Shown piece by piece: positions 51,418 to 59,933 of a DNA stretch of 64,000 bases. The translations under genes and the position numbers were made by a program. The notes under the pieces were generated by a model. That model was not told where the DNA came from. It did no database searches and worked only from the letters and a program-made list of their open reading frames with translations. The DNA lies in contig JABTTZ010000002.1 in the NCBI GenBank assembly GCA_015075625.1, positions 558,001-622,000 on the forward strand. The letters are read 5' to 3'. The stretch is from Anaerolineales bacterium. GTDB lineage: Bacteria; Chloroflexota; Anaerolineae; Aggregatilineales; UBA2796. Position 1 is the first letter of the stretch; the number at the start of each line of letters is the position of its first letter.

Positions 51418-52382
51418 TGGCACACTGCTCCCTTTGGATCGGGCGTTGGGGCATAGCCAATTCCCACTGTTTTGCTATTTGGCTCATCCACCGGACGGGG
51501 GAGCGCCTTGAATGTCGCACCAAGCGCCCGCAACCGAAAAATAATCGTGGGCAGGGCTTTGCGGCAAAGTTCAGCAGCATCATGGAGCAAGATTACCAAG
51601 CCATCTCTGGCTTCCAAACTGCGACGGGGTGGCTCATCGGTACAAAGGTAGTGATTCACGCCGTAATAACCAAAGCCACCATCCAATGTCCAGCGGATAG
51701 CTTCTTCGGGTGTTGTGGGGTGCGCCCGTATTGCCGGAATACCATCGCCGCTGAGGGCGTGCCACCCGCTGTAATCATAAACGCCCTTGAGCCAGGGCAG
51801 TTTATCAAGGTAGCCGCGCATCGTTTTTGAATACTCTAGAGTGCGGTAGTTCTTCAGGTCAAGAAACGGTGTAAGACCGTTGTTTCCCCCCGGACGGCGG
51901 TACATGTGTGGCTGACTTAGGTAGCGTTCATAGGCTTCCACATCCGCCGCTTGAAGGATAGTGCGAATCCGAATTTCCGCTTCAAAGTACTGCTGGGCAA
52001 GAATGGTGTACTTAGTCTCATCAAGGACGGTGTTCCCTCCTTGCCGCCAAAGATGGTTGCCTAAGGCATGACCCTCGCGGATAATGCGGGCGAGGATGGG
52101 TCCTTCCCAATCGTTGATCGAACGCCCGTGAACGAAAAACGAGGCAGGGATGCCCTCTGCCTTAAGAAGATCAAGGACTTCGGTGGTCGGACCCGATAAA
52201 TCTTTTTCTGTTGTTGGTCCGTCATCAAAGGTCAGATACACATCAAAAGGCAACGGGGCGGCAGCCTGTGCCAAACGAGGAAGAAGGCAATCTATTGTAG
52301 GGGAAAGGGCGGCAGTACCTGCTCCAAGCAGAAGTGTACGTAAAAACTGACGACGATTCACTGGGCGATTCACAGATGGCAT
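51414..52382 (-). CDS. polysaccharide deacetylase-like (NodB fold) exported protein
   Basis: A 322-residue protein with a Tat-type signal (NRRQFLRTLLLGAG, residues 9-22). The NodB core starts at DVYLTFDDG (51-55, catalytic and metal Asp) and continues with SFFVHGRSI; the second motif reads GNHLWRQGG, where His110 is present but the partner metal His at 114 is Gln; RRPGGNNG replaces the usual RPPYG. Deacetylation of an extracellular glycan is the family role, but the missing ligand makes activity uncertain. AGAGGATC precedes ATG 52382. It heads a coupled pair with the TPR gene. Confidence 0.82.
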   Translation of the reverse strand: MPSVNRPVNRRQFLRTLLLGAGTAALSPTIDCLLPRLAQAAAPLPFDVYLTFDDGPTTEKDLSGPTTEVLDLLKAEGIPASFFVHGRSINDWEGPILARIIREGHALGNHLWRQGGNTVLDETKYTILAQQYFEAEIRIRTILQAADVEAYERYLSQPHMYRRPGGNNGLTPFLDLKNYRTLEYSKTMRGYLDKLPWLKGVYDYSGWHALSGDGIPAIRAHPTTPEEAIRWTLDGGFGYYGVNHYLCTDEPPRRSLEARDGLVILLHDAAELCRKALPTIIFRLRALGATFKALPRPVDEPNSKTVGIGYAPTPDPKGAVCQ

Positions 52383-52458
52383 GATCCTCTTGAAAGGCAA
52401 TTCCCTAACAATAGCATCTGCCGATGAAAAAATCGAGGGCGGACGCCCTTAGACCGCC

Positions 52459-53208
52459 CTAAAGCAGCCCTTCACCACCATCCACACGGATGATTGCCCC
52501 CGTCAGAAAAGGTTCAGAGGCAAGGTAGGCTACTGCCCGTGCCACATCAGTTGGTTCGCCCGTGCGCTTTAAGGGGAGACGTTCTCCTAGTATTGCCCAT
52601 TGTTCAGGGCTGTTCCCCGCATCGCGCAGGACGGGACCGGGTGCTACCGCATTCACGCGAATAGTCGGGGCAAGGCTCACCGCTAAGACCTCTGTGAGCA
52701 TCTTTAATCCGGCTTTAGACACGCTGTGATGAGGGTATGTCTTCCATGGATGGAAGGCGCTCAGATCAAGGATATTGATAATCGATCCGCCTTCCCTGCG
52801 TCCATTCATAAGCCCGGCTGCCGCTTGGCTGCACAGAAATGGTGCAGTCAAGTTCACATCCAACACATCTCGCCATTCGTCCACTGTCACATCGAGGATC
52901 GGTTTCGGGTAAAAGACGGAAGCGTTATTCACGAGCAAATCAAGTCGCCCGAACCGCGCCCGAATCGTCCTAAACAAGAGGGCAATCTGAAGGGGATCAC
53001 GAAGATCTGCCTTCACCATGTACGCCTGAACGCCAAGCCCTTCGATCTCACGGACAGCGCTTTCGGCATCGGCATCGCTGTTGCTATGGTGAACGAGAAG
53101 GTTCATCCCCCGCCCTGCCAGTTCAAGGGCAATAGCTCGCCCTACCCGCCGTGCCGACCCTGTTACCAGCGCTACTTTTCCGGCTAGGGGAATTGCCGTA
53201 GTTGTCAT
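52459..53208 (-). CDS. SDR-family oxidoreductase (pteridine reductase-like)
   Basis: A 249-residue classical SDR. ALVTGSARRVGRAIALEL (the TGxxxRxG NADP motif, residues 13-30) is followed by LLVHHSNSDADAE, typical of pteridine and FolM-like reductases, NNASVF, VNLTAPF and NAVAPGPVL. The catalytic Tyr of Tyr-x-x-x-Lys is replaced: HSVSK, with His161 and Lys165. A Tyr158 lies nearby. Either chemistry is altered or the protein is not a reductase. The ATG overlaps the stop of the upstream gene by four bases. Confidence 0.85.
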   Translation of the reverse strand: MTTTAIPLAGKVALVTGSARRVGRAIALELAGRGMNLLVHHSNSDADAESAVREIEGLGVQAYMVKADLRDPLQIALLFRTIRARFGRLDLLVNNASVFYPKPILDVTVDEWRDVLDVNLTAPFLCSQAAAGLMNGRREGGSIINILDLSAFHPWKTYPHHSVSKAGLKMLTEVLAVSLAPTIRVNAVAPGPVLRDAGNSPEQWAILGERLPLKRTGEPTDVARAVAYLASEPFLTGAIIRVDGGEGLL

Positions 53209-54944
53209 GATTCGTCTTCACCACCTTCCAAAACCACCATAATACCTTCTTCTTTTAGGGCATCCATGAGGGATGACCAATGTTCTTCCCGAACAACCAC
53301 CGTCGCCGCCCCCAACTGCCGTCCGACATAACGGCGCAATCCGGGGTTGTTCAGAATTCGAGTGAGCAAATCAGCGGTGGGCGTTTCGAGGATGATTGGT
53401 TGGCTCATTCGGCAGGGAACGCTGGTGCTGCCGCTCATGTCCCATCCTTCGATCATAGCGATAATCTCATCGGAGAGTTTTTCCCCGCTGGCATGGCGTA
53501 AAAAGGTGATGACTGGCTCGGCTTTCAGGTTTTGCCCTTTTGCCCGCTCCCATCCCGTTGGAGAAAGTTTAAAAAGATAGGGATCGCCCGCTGACACCCA
53601 TTCGGTGAAACGGGCGATTTGGAAGCGCTGGAAGCGGCTTGCAGCGCGAGGTACCTCAATCGTTAGATCCGGTTTGATTAGGATGGGCTTTGCAATCTGG
53701 GTATCAGAAGGGAATGGCGTTTCTTTCGCCTCCTCATCGTCAATGAAGGCTGTGCCATATCCGGTGAGGCGGAAGGCGCTGGCGTCAGCGGTAATGTCCA
53801 CCAGCCCTAACCCATGCATAACACCCGTCAGAACAAATTTAAGAACTGCGCCATCAATAACATCCCATGAATCCATCCCGCGCAAGTATTTCCCCGTCTC
53901 GGCGTCACGGATATACCAACTATCAAAATCGGCGTTCGGGCGCTGAAACGCCGGTTCATCTTCTTTAATTCCTTCGATAATCTCTTCCACCGGACACCAC
54001 GCCCCAGGCGAAACAATATCAAGGGCGCTCAGCATCGTTTTGCGGGGCAGTGTTGGATCGTTTTGCCATCCTGTTTTTTCTGGTTTAATGCCCGGTAAAA
54101 GCCAGAGTTCGTTGTAACGGATGCTGCCATACCACGCCTTTACCAGCGCATGAAGTTGTGCCGAGCGCGGGAGTTCTAGCCATTTTTTCGCCTCGGCTGA
54201 GTGCAGTTGAAGCAACCCATTGTTTTGTTCGGGGGATTCCACAAGATGCAAATCAAGGGCAAGGGCAATCATCAGGGCAAGATGAGCCGTGCTGCCTGTC
54301 CCAAGAAAGTACTTCTTTATCCCTGTTCGATACTCGGTGGGAAGGACTCCCTCCTTCAGGGGAATGTCCTCTATTCGGCAGAGGGCGAGGAAGGTGGTGA
54401 GGTCGTCTACAATCGTTGTATCGGCAAGTTTGGCATTGGGTGGCATCTTGGGCAGTACAGTGGGGAGGGGTTCTTGGGCAAGCTGTGCATAACTGCTTGT
54501 GGCTTGTAGAAATTCTCCCGCCAATGTTGCTAAGTCGCTTGGCACATAAACCACAGGGATGGGCTGCCCCTGTGTTGATTTTTGCATCCGCTTTGCCACC
54601 ATCCCCCGATAATAAAGCGCCTCAGCAGGTGAGGCGGGGTTCATATACGGTTTTTCACGAACCAGTTTATCGATCCCAACCGATTTGATCTCCCCAAACA
54701 TCTTGCTGAACATCGGAAAGGGCATAGCCCCTTTTGACCCAATCAATGTTTGCAATGCCATCCGCTGATCGTCGGGGAGCTTTGCCCACATACCCCGTGC
54801 CTTTTCCGGGGTTAGCATGACGATAGCAAGGTGTTCGGCGGCAGCGGCGGGTTGGTGCGTGGCGAGATCAACATCCCAGCGGTTGGCGATCACCCGCAAT
54901 AGTTCTAGATCATACTCGGCAAGGGTCCTGGCAAGCGTTTGCAC
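53205..54944 (-). CDS. XPB/Ssl2-like helicase C-terminal-domain protein without helicase motor
   Basis: A 579-residue protein from GTG 54944, with GGGAG upstream. The region around 420-579 (PILIKPDLTIEVPRAASRFQRFQIARFTEW, then YLFKLSPTGWERAKGQNLKAEPVITFLRHASG) resembles the helicase_C_3 domain of XPB/Ssl2-like proteins seen in actinobacterial and chloroflexal genomes. The N-terminal half is helical and contains LLRVIANRWDVDL and GMWAKLPDDQRMALQTLI, a winged-helix-like start. No Walker A or DEAH motif is present, so it is not an active helicase; DNA binding is inferred. It overlaps the SDR gene by four bases. Confidence 0.65.
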   Translation of the reverse strand: MQTLARTLAEYDLELLRVIANRWDVDLATHQPAAAAEHLAIVMLTPEKARGMWAKLPDDQRMALQTLIGSKGAMPFPMFSKMFGEIKSVGIDKLVREKPYMNPASPAEALYYRGMVAKRMQKSTQGQPIPVVYVPSDLATLAGEFLQATSSYAQLAQEPLPTVLPKMPPNAKLADTTIVDDLTTFLALCRIEDIPLKEGVLPTEYRTGIKKYFLGTGSTAHLALMIALALDLHLVESPEQNNGLLQLHSAEAKKWLELPRSAQLHALVKAWYGSIRYNELWLLPGIKPEKTGWQNDPTLPRKTMLSALDIVSPGAWCPVEEIIEGIKEDEPAFQRPNADFDSWYIRDAETGKYLRGMDSWDVIDGAVLKFVLTGVMHGLGLVDITADASAFRLTGYGTAFIDDEEAKETPFPSDTQIAKPILIKPDLTIEVPRAASRFQRFQIARFTEWVSAGDPYLFKLSPTGWERAKGQNLKAEPVITFLRHASGEKLSDEIIAMIEGWDMSGSTSVPCRMSQPIILETPTADLLTRILNNPGLRRYVGRQLGAATVVVREEHWSSLMDALKEEGIMVVLEGGEDES

Positions 54945-55057
54945 AACGGTTTACTCCCTGATTCATCCCTATTTTAGACGATTATGAGGAAAAGCGCACA
55001 AATGATCCAAAGAGCGCACGGCGGCAAGCGGCGTGTATCGCCCTGCTTTAACAACGG

Positions 55058-55134
55058 TAGAACCTACGCAGTTAAACGTGTTTGCCCAGTGGGAGAAGGG
55101 GGGGAGGGGGATGAGGGCAAATGCGTAACGCCTA
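55058..55134 (+). mobile_element. MITE-like element, TAGGACTTACGCA family, copy C (internally deleted)
   Basis: 77 bases with left end TAGAACCTACGCAGTTAAACGTGTTTGCCC and right end GAGGGCAAATGCGTAACGCCTA. The left block matches copy B (TACGCAATTGAACGTGTTTACCC) and the right end is its inverted partner, but the central hairpins are mostly missing. It lies in the divergent gap between the XPB-like gene and mreB, which otherwise shows no gene. Confidence 0.65.
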
Positions 55135-55242
55135 AACGGGAAACAACGTCCCCCAACGCGAATTACGGCATAAGGCTGCAAACGGGGTATCCTCTCCCTT
55201 GCCCTTCGGCTATAATTCCTCCTCCGAAACGAGGGATACTTC

Positions 55243-56253
55243 ATGGGTTTGTTTAATCGGAAACTAGGCATCGACTTAGGGACGATCAATGTGATCATGT
55301 CCCAAAATGGGCAGATCGTCCTCCAAGAACCGTCGATGGTGGCGCTGACGATTGAAGATGAAAAAATTGTTGCTATTGGGCAAGAAGCGCGGGATATGTA
55401 TGGACGCCACCCAGAGCATATTGAGGTTGTCCGCCCGCTGCGTGATGGGGTTATTGCTGATTACGAAGTGACTGAGGCGATGCTCCGTTACTTCTTGCGT
55501 AAGATCGGCGTGCGAGGGCGGCTTTTTGGTGGACCTCAGGTGATGATCAGCGTTCCTTATGGGGTGACTAGCGTCGAACGACGCGCCGTCCATGAGGCAG
55601 CAGTACAAGCTGGCGCACGAGAAGCAATTTTGATTCAAGAACCTCTCGCCGCAGCCATTGGCGCGGGCTTACCGGTGAAAACACCAGCTGGCAATATGAT
55701 CTTGAACTTGGGTGGGGGGGCAAGCGAAGCGGCGGTTGTTGCCATGAATGGCATTGTTGTTGCCGATAGTGTCCGTGTTGGTGGAATGCGCGTTGACGAA
55801 GCGATCATCAATTACATGCGCCGCAAATATGGCTTGGTTATTGGGCAACCCACTGCCGAGTCGATCAAAATTCAGATTGGGGCAGCCGTCCCCTTAAAAG
55901 ACGAACTGACGATGGAAGTACAGGGGCGCGATCAGGTTAGCGGACTGCCGCGCACAGTAGCCATCAGTACCTCGGAAATTGTCGAGGCAATCCAAGATAC
56001 GCTCAGCCTAATCGCTGGTGTAGCGAAGTCTGTCCTTGAAAAAACGCCGCCCGAACTTGCCTCAGACATTATTGATCGGGGTGTCATTATCACTGGCGGT
56101 GGCGGGTTGCTGCGCGGAATTGATGATTACATCACAAAGCAAATTGGCGTCCCTGCCTACCGTGCCGATGATCCGGTGGTGTGTACGGCGGTGGGCGCAG
56201 GGCGGGCGCTAGATGATAGCGCTTTGCTGCGCCGTATGGTCGGTGGAGTGTAA
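55243..56253 (+). CDS. mreB: MreB-family actin-like cytoskeletal protein
   Basis: A 336-residue bacterial actin homologue of the rod-shape machinery. Recognisable parts are LGIDLGTINVIM (phosphate 1), VVRPLRDGVIADYEVTEAMLRYFLRK, ILIQEPLAAAIGAGLPV and VIITGGGGLLRGIDDYI (adenosine motif). The phosphate-2 loop reads NLGGGASEAAVVAMNG with Asn155 where Asp is near-universal (DIGGGT). ATP hydrolysis may therefore be impaired. There is no mreC/mreD gene next to it; the neighbour is a minus-strand epimerase. GAGGGA precedes the ATG. Confidence 0.9.
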   Translation: MGLFNRKLGIDLGTINVIMSQNGQIVLQEPSMVALTIEDEKIVAIGQEARDMYGRHPEHIEVVRPLRDGVIADYEVTEAMLRYFLRKIGVRGRLFGGPQVMISVPYGVTSVERRAVHEAAVQAGAREAILIQEPLAAAIGAGLPVKTPAGNMILNLGGGASEAAVVAMNGIVVADSVRVGGMRVDEAIINYMRRKYGLVIGQPTAESIKIQIGAAVPLKDELTMEVQGRDQVSGLPRTVAISTSEIVEAIQDTLSLIAGVAKSVLEKTPPELASDIIDRGVIITGGGGLLRGIDDYITKQIGVPAYRADDPVVCTAVGAGRALDDSALLRRMVGGV

Positions 56254-56272
56254 GGTCGGTTGCCCTAAACGC

Positions 56273-57199
56273 CTAACCCTGAAACCGCGAATCGAGAATA
56301 ACCGTTCGTCGGAGTCCCTCGGCTAAGGTAATTTTAGGGGTAAAATTGAGCAGTTGGCGTGCTTTTTCCAGCCCTGCCCGCATGTGGGAAACCCCCCCGC
56401 TCTGCGTTGCGCTATGAAGGGGCTGAACGTCCTTCCCTAGAACAATGCCGATCTCCCGCACCAAGTCATTGACACTGGTTTCCGCACCGCTTCCGATGTT
56501 GATCACTTCGCGATCTACATGCAGCGCGGTGCTGGCAGCTACCAACGCATCGACGACATCATCAATGTAGATGTAATCGCGGGTTTGGCGTCCATCACCA
56601 TGAATGATGATTGAGCCACCCCGTTGGGCATGGCGGATAAACTGGGGGATTACCGGAGGGTGAGCAGCCGGAAGCTGCTGCCAAGCACCATAGGCATTGA
56701 AAATCCGCAGGCTGACAGCCTCAATTCCCCACAACATTCCGCAGGTGCGCACATAATATTCGGCGGCAAGTTTGGAAACGGCATAGGGTGAGCGCGGGTC
56801 AGGCGTGAAATCTTCTTGAAGGGGTTGTTTTTCTTGTTCGCCATAGACTGCCCCAGAGGAACTAAAGACAAGTCGCCCCACCCCAACCGCACGCATCGCC
56901 TCTAACAGGCTGACGGTCCCTCCGACATTGGTGGCGTTGTACTCACGGGGATAAAGGATACTCTCTGGGACAGAAACCCGTGCCGCAAGGTGGTAAACAC
57001 AATCCACCCCTTGCAAAAGTGTCCATAGTTTTGGTGTGTCGTTGACATCGGCACGGGTGAATAGCACCTTTGGATCAAGACGCCCCGAATCACCCGCACT
57101 TAGATCGTCAAGGGCGCGTACCTCATGCCCGCTGGTAGCAAGACGGTTTGCTAAAGCAGCCCCAATAAATCCTGCTCCGCCGGTTACTAAGTAGCGCAT
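56273..57199 (-). CDS. NAD-dependent epimerase/dehydratase (UDP-glucose 4-epimerase type)
   Basis: A 308-residue extended SDR. MRYLVTGGAGFIGAALANRL is the NAD motif; DCVYHLAARVSVPES, FSSSGAVYGEQEKQPLQED and YAVSKLAAEYYV (catalytic Tyr-x-x-x-Lys) follow, then RIFNAYG and TRDYIYIDDVVDAL. These enzymes epimerise or dehydrate NDP-sugars for envelope glycans. The exact sugar cannot be set, though the layout is closest to GalE-like UDP-glucose 4-epimerases. ATG 57199 fits the family start; a GTG at 57208 is possible. It follows ruvX on the same strand. Confidence 0.9.
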   Translation of the reverse strand: MRYLVTGGAGFIGAALANRLATSGHEVRALDDLSAGDSGRLDPKVLFTRADVNDTPKLWTLLQGVDCVYHLAARVSVPESILYPREYNATNVGGTVSLLEAMRAVGVGRLVFSSSGAVYGEQEKQPLQEDFTPDPRSPYAVSKLAAEYYVRTCGMLWGIEAVSLRIFNAYGAWQQLPAAHPPVIPQFIRHAQRGGSIIIHGDGRQTRDYIYIDDVVDALVAASTALHVDREVINIGSGAETSVNDLVREIGIVLGKDVQPLHSATQSGGVSHMRAGLEKARQLLNFTPKITLAEGLRRTVILDSRFQG

Positions 57200-57276
57200 C
57201 GCTGTCACTATCCCATCGTTAAAGATTTATCATCAACCACACAGAAACGTCGAATGATCATCACCTTAGGATCGGT

Positions 57277-57783
57277 TTAGCCATCTGAGGTATCCGGGCG
57301 TTTTTCCCCTGGTTCTCCCTGTTCTCGATGAGCCTTAAGGTACGCCTCTAAGATAATGGCGGCGGCGTGATGATCAAGCCGCTCACCACGAGAGGGGGGT
57401 TCTCCACGCTCTATCGCCTGCAAATCTGCCTCAAACGAGCTATAGCGCTCATCCCAAAGGAAGATGGGGACGTTCACCGCTGCCCCTAAACGGGACGCCC
57501 AACGGCGCACCGTCCGCCCCAGCGCCCGAATTGAATCGCTACCTTCAGTATCATCTTCCATGGGCAGCGGCAGCCCAACAACAATCCCAACTGCCTCATA
57601 CTTGGCGATTAACGCCCGTAGAATGGCGAATTCCGCCTCACGGGTGGTACGCTGAATAATCTGCAAGGGGCGAGTGATAATCCGCGAAGCATCACAAAGC
57701 GCCACACCAATGATCCTAGTGCCGTAATCAATGCCCAACAGCACCCCACGCGGTGAGGTGGGGGGTAAGAGCAGCACACTCAT
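57277..57783 (-). CDS. ruvX: Holliday junction resolvase-like protein RuvX/YqgF
   Basis: A 168-residue RNase H-fold nuclease of the YqgF family, implicated in 16S rRNA 5'-end processing and in Holliday junction resolution. Motifs are LLGIDYGTRIIGVALCD (first acidic residue), IVVGLPLPMEDDTEGSD, LWDERYSSFEAD (second) and RLDHHAAAIILEAYL (third). The C-terminal 20 residues are extra and hydrophilic. The ATG overlaps the stop of the baseplate-J-like gene by four bases (ATGA), so they are translationally coupled. Confidence 0.93.
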   Translation of the reverse strand: MSVLLLPPTSPRGVLLGIDYGTRIIGVALCDASRIITRPLQIIQRTTREAEFAILRALIAKYEAVGIVVGLPLPMEDDTEGSDSIRALGRTVRRWASRLGAAVNVPIFLWDERYSSFEADLQAIERGEPPSRGERLDHHAAAIILEAYLKAHREQGEPGEKRPDTSDG

Positions 57784-59324
57784 CCGCGTCGCACCGTGAT
57801 TGAAATGCGCAAGGGCAAAGCGGGGAAGTTAGACAAAAAGCCCGGGTAGAGGACAATTTCTGGGCGGCGGAGAGGGTCAAGCAGAAATTCCCGATCTAGT
57901 ATTGTTAGGACATCCGAAATAGACATACCCGCCACCCGCCGACGGAGTGCCTCGGTGTCAATACGTGCGGCGACATCTGCTGAGGCGCTCACCGGAAGGG
58001 TCGCTATGCGTCCATCCCCTTCTAGACGTGCCGCTCCCCGATTGAAGGTGACGCTCTCCACAACGAGCGCCATCCCCGGCGGAATCTCTTTTGAAAGTTG
58101 GGCTATAGCTGCGCGGCGTGCCGATTGTTCGTCAATAATCAACGCTTGAAGGCGAGCGCGAAGGGTGAGGGTGAGCGTATCAGCGGCATCGCCAACAAAG
58201 GCGTTATAGGTAGCTTCCTCCGCCCCTTCGTTGATGATGCGAATCGACTCTGGTACGACGATCTGTGTTCCCCCTAAACGGGCGGCAAATGCGCCGAGTG
58301 AGTCTTGTCGCAGCTTTTCACGGGCAAGGATCAGCAGATCATCGGCATCCTTTTTCGTGACGACTCCTTGTTCACGTACCGATCCGCCCGTTGTTGGTTC
58401 GGGGTTGCGAACAGAGAGCAACCGCCCCAAATCCCCTTCGATATTGATGATTAGGTTTGCCTCAATATTGCCCCGTGTCCCGTTGCTTTCAGGCATGGCA
58501 AGGATTGGCACATTGACGAATCGCCCCACGCCTGCCCCTAAGGTTGCTTCAGCGGTGGTATAAAATCGTGCCGGATCGCGCCCTGTACTGAAGATCACTG
58601 TCCCTTGTGGGATGAATACCTCAGACTCAATGCGGTTGGTGAAGATGGCAATCCCACTTGCCGGGTTGGTTGGAACATCACTGATTCCAGTGGTGGGGAT
58701 ATTTGCCCGTGTCTCAATATCCAAGGTCTGCACGGCGGCAGGGATGCGTCGTCCTTCGACATCAATCTGGGAGAGCGTCGAATCTGCCGTCAGAATAAGA
58801 GCAGTGTTGATCTGTCCATAAGCAGGAAAGACCTGTAAATCGGCTGCCGGCAAGAGCAAATAGGCGATTAGAAGGAGGAGAAGCCCCAATGCCCCTACCG
58901 TCCCATAGCGGGCGATTTGCCTGCGGCGACGCTGCTTCGGGGCGAGAACACGCTCACGACTGCGGCGGAGAAGAAGCTCATGGGGATCGGGAGCGTTATC
59001 ACGGGTGGGGCGTTCGGCAAAGCCTGCCGTCAGCGGCACTTTCCAACGTCCACGCTGGCTGGCGTAAATGGACGAAAAAACAGAGATATTCAGATCGTGG
59101 GCAATAGCGATCACTTCGGCATCATGGCTGACAAGAGCAAGGCGTATTCCCCGTCGTGCTGCTTCGCGCCCAATCAAGACGAGATCAAGTTTACGCCCCA
59201 AGAGGGGGCGATCACTGTACTGCGGCAAGACCAATAATGCCCGCTCAGCGCGTACAAAGGCGAGTCGATCTCGGATAGAGATCGAATCATCATACGCTTC
59301 CAGCGTGATGATTTGAAGTTTCAT
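57780..59324 (-). CDS. baseplate J-like membrane protein
   Basis: A 514-residue protein. An N-terminal soluble domain (1-125; VLIGREAARRGIRLALVSHD is a Rossmann-like stretch), one membrane helix at about 139-160 (VGALGLLLLLIAYLLLPAA), and a C-terminal extracytoplasmic region. In that region ASGIAIFTNRIESEVFIPQGTVI and ADDLLILAREKLRQDSLGAFA resemble the baseplate J/gp47 family; this version is not in a phage tail cluster. It is coupled to ruvX and lies 12 bases after a receiver gene, a chromosomal arrangement rather than prophage. The role is unknown. Confidence 0.72.
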   Translation of the reverse strand: MKLQIITLEAYDDSISIRDRLAFVRAERALLVLPQYSDRPLLGRKLDLVLIGREAARRGIRLALVSHDAEVIAIAHDLNISVFSSIYASQRGRWKVPLTAGFAERPTRDNAPDPHELLLRRSRERVLAPKQRRRRQIARYGTVGALGLLLLLIAYLLLPAADLQVFPAYGQINTALILTADSTLSQIDVEGRRIPAAVQTLDIETRANIPTTGISDVPTNPASGIAIFTNRIESEVFIPQGTVIFSTGRDPARFYTTAEATLGAGVGRFVNVPILAMPESNGTRGNIEANLIINIEGDLGRLLSVRNPEPTTGGSVREQGVVTKKDADDLLILAREKLRQDSLGAFAARLGGTQIVVPESIRIINEGAEEATYNAFVGDAADTLTLTLRARLQALIIDEQSARRAAIAQLSKEIPPGMALVVESVTFNRGAARLEGDGRIATLPVSASADVAARIDTEALRRRVAGMSISDVLTILDREFLLDPLRRPEIVLYPGFLSNFPALPLRISITVRRG

Positions 59325-59336
59325 ACCGGTTGGAGC

Positions 59337-59759
59337 TTAACTGGTTCCATCATTGGAAGTCGTTTCGCTACCGACATTCTCCACCCTCAAAATCTTTCGC
59401 ACCGCCTGAATCAAGTCAGAGGGGCTAAAGGGTTTCGTGACATAATCATTCACTTTAGCGATGTTCAGCCCTAGACGGCGATCAATATCCTGTGCCTTTG
59501 CGGTGAGAATAATCACTGGAATATGTTTCGTAGCGTCATTCGCCCGGATCGATTGATAGACTTCCCAACCATCCATATCGGGCATCATGAGGTCAAGCAA
59601 GACAAGGTTTGGCTTTAAAGCCTCCACCGCCCGCAAGCCATCTGCGCCGTTCCCAACGCCAGTTACCTCAAACCCTTCCCGTTTCAAAATCAATTTCACA
59701 AGTTCAATGGTTTTGGGATCATCTTCAATACAGACGATCTTCACCGGATGGTCAGTCAT
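59337..59759 (-). CDS. receiver-only response regulator
   Basis: A 140-residue CheY-like protein with all switch residues: acidic pair in IVCIEDDPK, phospho-Asp in LVLLDLMMPDMDGWEV, Thr in VIILTAKAQD and Lys in YVTKPFSP. A short hydrophilic tail (VENVGSETTSNDGTS) replaces an output domain. ATG 59759 follows GGGAG at good distance; the adjacent GTG would add one residue. It precedes the baseplate-J-like gene by 12 bases, making it the likely leading gene of the ruvX operon. Confidence 0.9.
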   Translation of the reverse strand: MTDHPVKIVCIEDDPKTIELVKLILKREGFEVTGVGNGADGLRAVEALKPNLVLLDLMMPDMDGWEVYQSIRANDATKHIPVIILTAKAQDIDRRLGLNIAKVNDYVTKPFSPSDLIQAVRKILRVENVGSETTSNDGTS

Positions 59760-59933
59760 CACGGTTCTCCCGCTTATAATGGCAAAAAATGATATACTGA
59801 GTCTATCACATGCCCTCTATTGGGAAAAGATGAGCGGCAATGCACAAGAATCATACCCAACAAAAACTCAGGTACTATTAAAGAGCATGTCTTTCTTGGG
59901 AACAAGCAGAATAGGCATAAGGAGAAGGCGACG

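Noticed and set aside
57780-59324. Prophage tail locus, suggested by the baseplate-J-like fold
   Set aside because: Neighbours are ruvX, an epimerase and receivers, with no capsid, portal, terminase or other tail genes; the protein has a membrane helix atypical of phage baseplate proteins.
59820-59933. 38-residue N-terminal extension of the hypothetical protein at 59934
   Set aside because: No upstream ribosome site and no recognisable content, whereas ATG 59934 has AAGGAGAAGG at good spacing.
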